Shown piece by piece: positions 56,522 to 64,000 of a DNA stretch of 64,000 nucleotides; the stretch's first letter is position 1; every line of letters starts with the position of its first letter. The stretch comes from Verrucomicrobiia bacterium (lineage in GTDB: Bacteria > Verrucomicrobiota > Verrucomicrobiia > Verrucomicrobiales > Akkermansiaceae). The stretch lies in the NCBI GenBank assembly GCA_030431475.1, contig JAUIJD010000024.1:1-64000 (forward strand), read 5' to 3'. The translations under genes and the position numbers were made by a program. Under the pieces are notes generated by a model that was given only the letters and a program-made list of their open reading frames with translations, did no database searches and was not told where the DNA came from.

Positions 56522-57619
56522 ATGAAAGCCATCACCGCCGCTCTGCTCGCCATCCCGGTCGCGCTCCACGCCGCCACGCTGAACCCCGGCGACGAGGTCT
56601 CCCTCGACGCGATCTCCAAGGCCGACTTCGTGACCGGCGAGGCCCCCGACTCCTGGAAGGAGGGGGAGGTCTACATCCTCGAGTGCTGGGCGACCTGGTG
56701 CGGCCCCTGCATCGCGGCGATCCCCCATGTCGACGAGCTCTACGACAAGTATCATGAGAAGGGCCTCAACATCATCGGCATGAACGTCTGGGAGGACGGG
56801 CGGGACAAGGTGGCCGCCTTCGTCGAGAAGAAGGGCGAAGGCATGTCCTACCCGGTGGCCTATGTCGGCAAGGGCGGGGCTTTCGAAACCGAATGGCTGA
56901 AGCCGGCCGGCGTGACGGGCATCCCCCGGGCCCTGGTGGTGAAGGACGGCAAGCTGCTCTTCGGGATCCACCCGGCGACCTTGAAGGAAAGCACCATCGA
57001 GGCGCTGCTCAAGGGCGGAGAGGCCCAGGACAAGGCGGTCAACCGCGTGGTCAACGGCGAGAAGAACCGCCAGAAGATCAACGATCACGTCCGCGCTTTC
57101 ATGCAGGCATCCCGCGCCGAGGACGTCGAAACGATGGAGAAGGAGCTGGCCGCCATCGAGGCGATCGATGCCGAGAACCGGGTCATCGGCCGGCTTCGCA
57201 CCGACGTCGCCATCGGCCGGCAGGACTGGGACAAGGTGGCGGCCATGCTCAAGGAGAACGACGATCCCCTCGACCGTTCCTACTCGGCCCTGATGGTCTA
57301 CCAGAAGCTCGACCAGCTCGGGGATGAGGCGCCGGAGAAGACCTACGCGACCGTCGCCGAGGTCCTGGCCGACGCCCCGGACGACCAACCGATCTTCGAC
57401 GTGGTCCGCGCCCTGAGCTACCACCGGATCGGACGCGGCGAGGACGCGCTGGCCGCCGCCCGCGAGGCCGCCGAGCAACCGGGCGAGCACTACCCGAAGG
57501 CCCCTTTCGAAGTCTTCGCCAAGAGCATCGAGGACGGGACGCCGATGACGATGCGAGAGGTCATGATGGCGGCGCAGAAGGCCATGGAGGCCGAACGCGC
57601 CAAGGAGAAGGATCAATGA
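56522..57619 (+). CDS. TlpA-like thioredoxin-fold protein with C-terminal helical domain
   Basis: A 365-residue exported protein with a short signal (MKAITAALLAIPVALHA). The thioredoxin/TlpA domain (about 20-165) has the active-site Cys60-x-x-Cys63 (ECWATWCGPCIAAIPHVDEL), NIIGMNVWEDG, and the cis-Pro loop GVTGIPRALVVKDGKLLF. The C-terminal 190 residues are alpha-helical (TPR-like look) and Ala/Glu rich. A periplasmic thiol-disulfide role is likely. It overlaps the next gene by ATGA (57616-57619). Confidence 0.85.
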   Translation: MKAITAALLAIPVALHAATLNPGDEVSLDAISKADFVTGEAPDSWKEGEVYILECWATWCGPCIAAIPHVDELYDKYHEKGLNIIGMNVWEDGRDKVAAFVEKKGEGMSYPVAYVGKGGAFETEWLKPAGVTGIPRALVVKDGKLLFGIHPATLKESTIEALLKGGEAQDKAVNRVVNGEKNRQKINDHVRAFMQASRAEDVETMEKELAAIEAIDAENRVIGRLRTDVAIGRQDWDKVAAMLKENDDPLDRSYSALMVYQKLDQLGDEAPEKTYATVAEVLADAPDDQPIFDVVRALSYHRIGRGEDALAAAREAAEQPGEHYPKAPFEVFAKSIEDGTPMTMREVMMAAQKAMEAERAKEKDQ

Positions 57620-58404
57620 GCGGCTGGAGCCGCCTCTGGCGATGGGTGCGCGTGCCCGTGATCCTCTACGTCGCGCTCGCCCTCTTCGCCTGCACCATGG
57701 CGGACCGGATCATCTTCGTCCCGCCCGCCGCGGGCTACGCGGCCGATGCCGCGGCGCTGACCCGCTTCGACACCGCCGGGGGCGAGTCCATCGCCGCCAT
57801 CCACCTGCCCGCTCCACCGGGACGACCGACCCTGCTCTACTCGCACGGAAACGCCGAGGATATCGGATATTCGCTGCCGCTCTACCGGGACTTCCACGAG
57901 GCCGGCCTCGGCGTCTTCGCCTACGACTACCCCGGCTACGGACACTCGGAGGGGAGCCCGACCGAAACCTCCTGCGAGCGGGCCATCGAGGCCGCCTGGC
58001 AACACCTCACCGGACCGCTCGGCGTGCCCGCGTCGGATGTGGTCATCGTCGGGCGATCCGTCGGCGGCGGTCCTTCGGTCTGGCTCGACACCCGGGTCGA
58101 GGCCCGGGCGCTGGTCCTGATCTCCCCGTTCACCTCCGCCTTCGCGGTCCGCTCCCCCGCCCATCTCATCCTTCCCGGCAACCGGTTCCCGAACGAACGG
58201 CGCCTCCGGAACTCCGACACCCCGCTGCGGGTGATCCACGGCGAGGCCGACCGCATCATCCCGGCATCCCACGGGCGGGCGCTCGTCGCGGCGAGCGCCG
58301 CCACCGACAAGCGCTTCCACGGCATCCCCGGCGCCGGTCACAACGACCTCTTCATCCGCGACGGCGAAGAGATCATCCGCATCATTCGGGATTTCGCCGA
58401 ATGA
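57616..58404 (+). CDS. Membrane-anchored alpha/beta hydrolase
   Basis: A 262-residue hydrolase with an N-terminal hydrophobic anchor (about 10-28, VRVPVILYVALALFACTMAD). The catalytic triad is Ser148 (GRSVGGG nucleophile elbow), Asp212 (HGEADRIIP) and His242 (GAGHNDLF). The oxyanion region YSHGNAEDIG and FAYDYPGYGHSEG resemble ABHD13/ABHD17-like serine hydrolases. The substrate is unknown, possibly acyl-esters or thioesters. The start overlaps the upstream stop, so the two are coupled. Confidence 0.87.
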   Translation: MSGWSRLWRWVRVPVILYVALALFACTMADRIIFVPPAAGYAADAAALTRFDTAGGESIAAIHLPAPPGRPTLLYSHGNAEDIGYSLPLYRDFHEAGLGVFAYDYPGYGHSEGSPTETSCERAIEAAWQHLTGPLGVPASDVVIVGRSVGGGPSVWLDTRVEARALVLISPFTSAFAVRSPAHLILPGNRFPNERRLRNSDTPLRVIHGEADRIIPASHGRALVAASAATDKRFHGIPGAGHNDLFIRDGEEIIRIIRDFAE

Positions 58405-58431
58405 GAGGCCGCCCGCGGCCGGGCGACGACC

Positions 58432-58779
58432 TCACCGGATCCCCCGTTTGCGTCCGGCATCGTCCACGCTGACGTAGCTGACCAGCGTGCCGAAAATGGG
58501 CGGGGCGTCGGGGTTTCTCCGGTCGAACACCTCCACCCGATAGCTCACCGAGGTGTTTCCCTCGCGCTCCCGCTCGCTGCGGATCGAGAGAATGGTGCCC
58601 TCCCGCACCGAATGGTGGAACTCGACCTTGTCCATGCCCACGGTCACGAACTGGCAGTGGGGGTAGTCCAGTGACGCCGCGATCCAGCAGGCCTCATCGA
58701 CCCACGCCAGCAGTCGTCCGCCGAAGAGGAAACCGAGGTGGTTGAGGTCCTCGGGAAGCACCAGTCGTTGCGTTTCCAT
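58432..58779 (-). CDS. Acyl-CoA thioesterase, hotdog fold (YciA-like)
   Basis: A 115-residue single-hotdog thioesterase. Signs of the family: LPEDLNHLGFLFGGRLLAWVDEACWIAAS with the conserved Asp-Glu, and VTVGMDKVEFHHSVREGTILSI, followed by VEVFDRRN and IFGTLVSYVSVD. It hydrolyses acyl-CoA; the chain preference is unknown. The start METQRLVLPEDL (58779) overlaps the upstream DoxX stop as TGATG and gives the family N-terminus; longer in-frame starts read into DoxX coding sequence. Confidence 0.88.
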   Translation of the reverse strand: METQRLVLPEDLNHLGFLFGGRLLAWVDEACWIAASLDYPHCQFVTVGMDKVEFHHSVREGTILSIRSEREREGNTSVSYRVEVFDRRNPDAPPIFGTLVSYVSVDDAGRKRGIR

Positions 58780-59243
58780 CAGAAGAACCGGCGTTTCTTC
58801 TCCTTGTAAATCCCGGCGTCCAGCGACCACCGACCCGCCCCCGCGATGATCAGGGCGAGGCAGGCGAAAAGATAGAGGAGTGCGGGCTCCTTCGCTCCCG
58901 CGGCCGGCAGGAACACCGGACCGTCGCCGTGCACCTGGAAGGCGGCGACCAGCATCGCGAAGGCCAGCAGGAACGCCGCCGGACGCGTCGCCAGGCCGAG
59001 CACCAGCAGGCCGGCCGCCCCGACCTCCGCCACCAGCGTCGCCACCAGGCTCACGGGCTCCGACATGTAGGAGAGCGGCCAGATGGTCGGCACCGTCCAG
59101 CCGTCCTTCTTCTCCTCGAAGGCCTGGAGTTTCGGCCAGCCGTGGCCGATCAGCATCATCAGCCCGAAGCCGGCCCGCAGCACGAGAAGCCCCGTCGAGG
59201 CGATGGCGTCGCGCGTCCCGCAGTCGAAAAGGAAGCGCTTCAT
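58779..59243 (-). CDS. DoxX-family membrane protein
   Basis: A 154-residue protein with four hydrophobic helices and the DoxX pattern: LLVLRAGFGLMMLIGHGWPKLQAF, SLVATLVAEVGAAGLLVLGLATRPAAFLLAFAMLVAAF, and YLFACLALIIAGAGRWSLD. Members are membrane proteins of uncertain role in redox or sulfur chemistry. It overlaps neighbours on both sides (TGATG with the thioesterase, ATGA with the KH/R3H gene), so the three form one translationally coupled unit. Confidence 0.85.
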   Translation of the reverse strand: MKRFLFDCGTRDAIASTGLLVLRAGFGLMMLIGHGWPKLQAFEEKKDGWTVPTIWPLSYMSEPVSLVATLVAEVGAAGLLVLGLATRPAAFLLAFAMLVAAFQVHGDGPVFLPAAGAKEPALLYLFACLALIIAGAGRWSLDAGIYKEKKRRFF

Positions 59244-59695
59244 GATTGCTTCGGCTTGAGGGTGATCCGCTTCAGGCGATCACTGCCGCCCGGGGACACG
59301 CTTTCGACTTCCTCGACATCGACCAGCGCGTTGTGGACGATGCGCCGGTAGTAGGCGTTGAGAGGACGGATCCGGAACGGCTTGCCCGAGGCCTTCACCC
59401 GCTCCGCCAGGCCACGCACCTCCTCGATCAGGTGGTCCTCCTGGATCGCCCGGTAGTGCTCGCAGTCGATCTTCACCCGCTTCGCGTTCGGGAAGTGCTT
59501 CTTCAGCACGCGGTTCACGAGATACTGGAGGTCGTCGAGGCGTTCGCCATCCCGGCCGATCAGGTGCTGGCTCTCGCTCGTCAGGATCTGCAGGCAGGGA
59601 CCGTCCTCTCCCTCCTGGATCTCGATGTTCACCGGGAAATCCAGATGACCCAGCATGGTATCGAGGATCTTCTTCGCCGCTTCCTCCGCTTTCAT
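59240..59695 (-). CDS. Jag-like RNA-binding protein (KH and R3H domains)
   Basis: A 151-residue protein. A type II KH domain (about 20-80) has ILTSESQHLIGRDGERLDDLQYLVNRVLKK with its GxxG-like GRDG loop. An R3H domain (about 85-140) ends in ...AYYRRIVHNAL (R-x3-H). It corresponds to the SpoIIIJ-associated Jag/KhpB family, which binds RNA and influences division, but without the usual N-terminal Jag-N domain. It is the first gene of the coupled set with DoxX and the thioesterase. Confidence 0.85.
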   Translation of the reverse strand: MKAEEAAKKILDTMLGHLDFPVNIEIQEGEDGPCLQILTSESQHLIGRDGERLDDLQYLVNRVLKKHFPNAKRVKIDCEHYRAIQEDHLIEEVRGLAERVKASGKPFRIRPLNAYYRRIVHNALVDVEEVESVSPGGSDRLKRITLKPKQS

Positions 59696-59725
59696 GTCCT
59701 GAAGCTAACAGTCCGTCCGCGCCGG

Positions 59726-60169
59726 TCAATCGTCGGACTCCCACCGCGAGGCAAGTTCCTCCGCCCGTGCCGCCAGCGCCGCCTTCTCCTCATCACTGAA
59801 TTCGTAGGGCTCGATCTTGCCGATCCCGAGCGTCCCGATCACTCGCCCGCCATCAGCCGAAAACACCGGCACGGCCAGCGACCCGGAGACTTTCGTCTGC
59901 CTCGCCCCCTCCTTGGCAACGCCGCCCAGATCCTGCTGCAGATTGCAGAGTTCCACCGGCTCGCGGGTCGCCGCCGCCGCCCCGGCGATCCCTTTTCCAA
60001 AAGGAATCCGGGCGATCACCGGCATCAGCGCCTCCGGAACCCCGAGGACCGCCTCAAGGTCCAGCCATTCCCCGTCGACCGACCGGTGGATGGTCCCGGT
60101 CTGGCAATGAAACGCCTCCAGGACCTCCGCCAGCCACGGAGTCCATCCGCTCTCCGAACCCTTGCTCAT
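59726..60169 (-). CDS. GAF-domain protein
   Basis: A 147-residue single-GAF protein: EVLEAFHCQTGTIHRSVDGEWLDLEAVLG, ARIPFGKGIAGAAAATREPVELCNLQQD, and SGSLAVPVFSADGGRVIGTLGIGKIEPYEFSDEEKAAL. The GKGIAG and GTLGIGK motifs place it near GAF domains that bind small ligands; the ligand is unknown. The start at 60169 (MSKGSESGW) is set by loss of resemblance upstream. It is antisense to nothing credible. The 216-bp gap to the divergent symporter gene holds no feature I can name. Confidence 0.8.
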   Translation of the reverse strand: MSKGSESGWTPWLAEVLEAFHCQTGTIHRSVDGEWLDLEAVLGVPEALMPVIARIPFGKGIAGAAAATREPVELCNLQQDLGGVAKEGARQTKVSGSLAVPVFSADGGRVIGTLGIGKIEPYEFSDEEKAALAARAEELASRWESDD

Positions 60170-60385
60170 GAGCGGGAGTCTCCCGCCACCGTCGCCTCCC
60201 GGCCAAGCCGAAATCCCGCCTCCCCGGAAAAAGCCGCCAACGCCCGGCGTTCCCGCGAAATCCCGTAGCAGGCCCCTGACGCGGCGGAACCGGACCCGCC
60301 TACGCTCACACTCGGACCTTGTCGGGCCCCGGCCAGCCTCATTAGATCCACGGCACCGCCGAACGGTCCAAACCAAGGCAAACCC

Positions 60386-62491
60386 ATGAACAGCATCGAA
60401 GTCATCCTCTTCATTGTCGCCGTTGTCGGCGTCGTCGGTCTCGGCATCTGGAAAAGCCGCGACGAAGTCCACGCCGAGGAAGCCGGCGCCTCCGGCTACT
60501 TCCTCGCCGGCCGCGGCCTGACCTGGTGGCTGGTCGGCTTCTCCCTCATCGCCGCCAACATCTCGACCGAGCAGTTCGTCGGGATGTCGGGCTCCGCCGC
60601 CAACTGGCTCGGCATGGCGATCGCCTCCTACGAGTGGATGGCCGCCGTGACCCTCGTGTTCGTCGCCTTCTGGTTCCTGCCCCGCTTCCTCAAGGCCGGC
60701 CTCTACACCATCCCCGAGTTCCTCGAGTACCGCTTCGACGGCGTGGCCCGCCTCGCCATGGCCATCCCGGCCATCGTGACCCTGGTCTTCGTCACCACTT
60801 CCTCGGTCATCTTCTCCGGCGCCAAGTTCGTCTCCGAGTACTACAACAACGTGCCCATCCTCAACAACCTGACCGCGATGTGCTGGCTGATCGCCGCGGT
60901 CGCGGCCATCTACGTCTTCGTCGGCGGCCTCAAGGCCTGCGCCTGGACCGACCTCATCTGGGGGGCGGCGCTGGTGCTCGGCGGCGCAGTGGTCATGTAT
61001 TTCGCCTTCCAGACCCTCGCCGAGAAGCCGGCCGAGGAACTCATCCTGACCAAGGTCGAGAATTCCGATGCCACCGCGGCCGACCTCGAGGGGGCGGGCG
61101 CCTGGGAACGGTTGATGCTGTTGAACGACGGCAAGAACGGCGAGGCCGTCGCCCGCAACGGGGACAACCTCGCCGGCGGAAAGATGCACATGGTCCGTCC
61201 CAAGGAGGATTCCGACATTCCATGGACCGCCCTGCTCGTCGGCCTCTGGATCCCCAACTTCTTCTACTGGGGCCTCAACCAGTACATCGTCCAGCGGACG
61301 CTCGGCTCGAAATCCCTCGCCGAGGGCCAGAAGGGCATCGTGTTCGCCGCCTTCCTCAAGCTGATCATCCCCTTCGTGGTGGTCATTCCCGGCATCCTCG
61401 CCTTCAACCTGTTCTCGGGTGACCTGCGCCAGTCGGCGGTCAAACCGAACGCCACCGCCCTCGCCGGCGCCGGGTTGGTGGAGGATGCCACCGCCCTGGC
61501 GGGCACCGTTTCGAACGAAACGCTGCGCGAGGACATCATGAAGGGCGTCAACCTCGCCGCCGACGGCGCCGACGACAAGACCGCCCTCACGGCCAACGCC
61601 GAGTTCGTCCAGTACAACGGGGAACTCGCCGACAAGATCCTGGCCCGCAATGCCACCCTCGCCGGCAGTGGCGACGAGATCGACGCCACCCTGGCCAGTC
61701 TTGCCGAGGAACTCGAAGCGCAACCCGGCGACCCCGGGGTCGTCGCCAGCGCCATCAACCAGTTCGCCGACGAGGCGGTGACCGCCGGCTCCCCCGGTGG
61801 CGGCGAACTCAAGGGTCACGACTACGACGCCGCCTTCCCGGTGCTGGTCCGCAACCTGATCAAGGACTACTGGTGGATCTCCTGGTTCGTGCTGGCCGCC
61901 CTCTGCGGCGCGGTGATCAGTTCCCTGGCCTCGATGCTGAACTCGGCCTCGACCATCGCCACCATGGACCTCTACTCGAAGTTCACGGGGGTCACGGATT
62001 CCACCCGGCTGGTCTCGGTCGGCCGCATTTTCGTGGTGATCTTCGTCCTGCTCGCCGCGCTGGTCGCGCCGAAACTGAACAACTTCACCAGCATCTTCGC
62101 CTACATCCAGGAGTTCCAGGGCTTCATCTCCCCGGGCATCCTCGCGGTGTTCATCTTCGGCTTCTTCTCGCACCGGACGCCCCGCTGGTTCGGCGTGGTC
62201 GGCATCCTCACCAACGTGGTCGCCTACGCCGCCTTCAAGTGGCTGCTCGGACCCTGGATCGTGGAAAACGGCTGGTGGTACTCGGATTCGATCGCCTTCC
62301 TCGACCGCATGGCGCTCTGCTTCTTCATCGTCGTGCTGCTCGGCATCATCATCACGCTGGCCAAGCCGCTGCCGAAGCCGGTGGACCTCCCGGTGAACGA
62401 CCAGATCGCGCTCGAAACCTCGCCCATCGCCAAGGTGGTCGGCATCGGCGTGATCGTCCTCACGGTCGTCCTCTACGCGGTCTTCTGGTAA
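60386..62491 (+). CDS. Sodium/solute symporter (SSS family), sugar type
   Basis: A 701-residue transporter. SGLT-like signatures: SGYFLAGRGLTWWLVGFSLIAANISTEQFVGMSG, GLYTIPEFLEYRF, FVGGLKACAWTDLIWG and WIPNFFYWGLNQYIVQRTLGSKSLAEGQKG. The later SLASMLNSASTIATMDLY is the Na2-site and helix-8 region. An extra soluble loop of about 140 residues (about 342-485), rich in Ala/Asp/Glu, interrupts the core after helix 7 and probably faces the periplasm. Na+-coupled uptake of galactose, lactose or similar sugars is inferred from the downstream beta-galactosidase. A terminator follows. Confidence 0.92.
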   Translation: MNSIEVILFIVAVVGVVGLGIWKSRDEVHAEEAGASGYFLAGRGLTWWLVGFSLIAANISTEQFVGMSGSAANWLGMAIASYEWMAAVTLVFVAFWFLPRFLKAGLYTIPEFLEYRFDGVARLAMAIPAIVTLVFVTTSSVIFSGAKFVSEYYNNVPILNNLTAMCWLIAAVAAIYVFVGGLKACAWTDLIWGAALVLGGAVVMYFAFQTLAEKPAEELILTKVENSDATAADLEGAGAWERLMLLNDGKNGEAVARNGDNLAGGKMHMVRPKEDSDIPWTALLVGLWIPNFFYWGLNQYIVQRTLGSKSLAEGQKGIVFAAFLKLIIPFVVVIPGILAFNLFSGDLRQSAVKPNATALAGAGLVEDATALAGTVSNETLREDIMKGVNLAADGADDKTALTANAEFVQYNGELADKILARNATLAGSGDEIDATLASLAEELEAQPGDPGVVASAINQFADEAVTAGSPGGGELKGHDYDAAFPVLVRNLIKDYWWISWFVLAALCGAVISSLASMLNSASTIATMDLYSKFTGVTDSTRLVSVGRIFVVIFVLLAALVAPKLNNFTSIFAYIQEFQGFISPGILAVFIFGFFSHRTPRWFGVVGILTNVVAYAAFKWLLGPWIVENGWWYSDSIAFLDRMALCFFIVVLLGIIITLAKPLPKPVDLPVNDQIALETSPIAKVVGIGVIVLTVVLYAVFW

Positions 62492-64000
<1,509 letters not shown>

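Overview
The window is about 64 kb of GC-rich bacterial chromosome. It most likely comes from a Verrucomicrobiota member of the Verrucomicrobiales (Luteolibacter/Haloferula-like). The evidence is inference from gene content: secreted multidomain proteins ending in a calcium-site-like DxDxDG...EFAFGLDP module, a DUF1080/Gfo-Idh-MocA/TIM-barrel sugar cluster, a DUF4407 protein, a membrane pyrophosphatase, a eukaryote-like single-chain glycyl-tRNA synthetase, and a degenerate REP-associated transposase with hairpin ends. No rRNA, tRNA, CRISPR array or prophage was recognised.

Layout. 0-3 kb: the end of an ISL3-type transposase, then a divergent porin/ammonium transporter pair, each with a good sigma-54 (-24/-12) promoter, which points to a nitrogen-scavenging regulon. 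3-10 kb: cofactor and core metabolism (CoaX, ROK kinase, PatB/MalY-like lyase, BioB) and an MsbA-like ABC exporter. 10-11.4 kb: a decayed REP-transposase element between inverted hairpins, followed by a small ORF overlapping a nucleotidyltransferase. 11.4-15 kb: an Lnt-like acyltransferase, then an unusual RpiB-GlyA fusion downstream of a YwlE-like phosphatase. 15-23 kb: two tandem paralogues of a secreted beta-propeller/diheme cytochrome/discoidin protein, the second interrupted by one in-frame TAA. 23-35 kb: RecQ, dGTPase, an antiporter, DUF4407, a methyltransferase, a CorC-like membrane protein, FmdB and S14.

35-42 kb: a D,D-carboxypeptidase and BioF, then a probable 3-keto-sugar module (DUF1080, an Nramp-related transporter lacking the metal-site motifs, Gfo/Idh/MocA, TIM-barrel isomerase). 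42-45.4 kb: three coupled membrane proteins facing Hpt and an FtsB-like protein. 45.8-52 kb: K+-dependent H+/Na+ pyrophosphatase, a secreted beta-helix protein, GlyRS, and an EF-hand lipoprotein. 52-60 kb: RlmH, a tandem pair of membrane-anchored coiled-coil paralogues, a second MsbA-like exporter, a TlpA-like protein, a hydrolase, a thioesterase, DoxX, a Jag-like KH/R3H protein and a GAF protein. 60-64 kb: an SSS-family sugar symporter and a GH2 beta-galactosidase cut by the right edge.

The strongest leads are the paired sigma-54 promoters, the RpiB-GlyA fusion inside a ywlE-rpiB-glyA-like order, the single nonsense codon in the large cytochrome protein, the dead REP transposase with its hairpins, the coiled-coil paralogue pair, and the Nramp-like protein inside a sugar cluster. 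All function calls come from reading the sequence; no database search was run.
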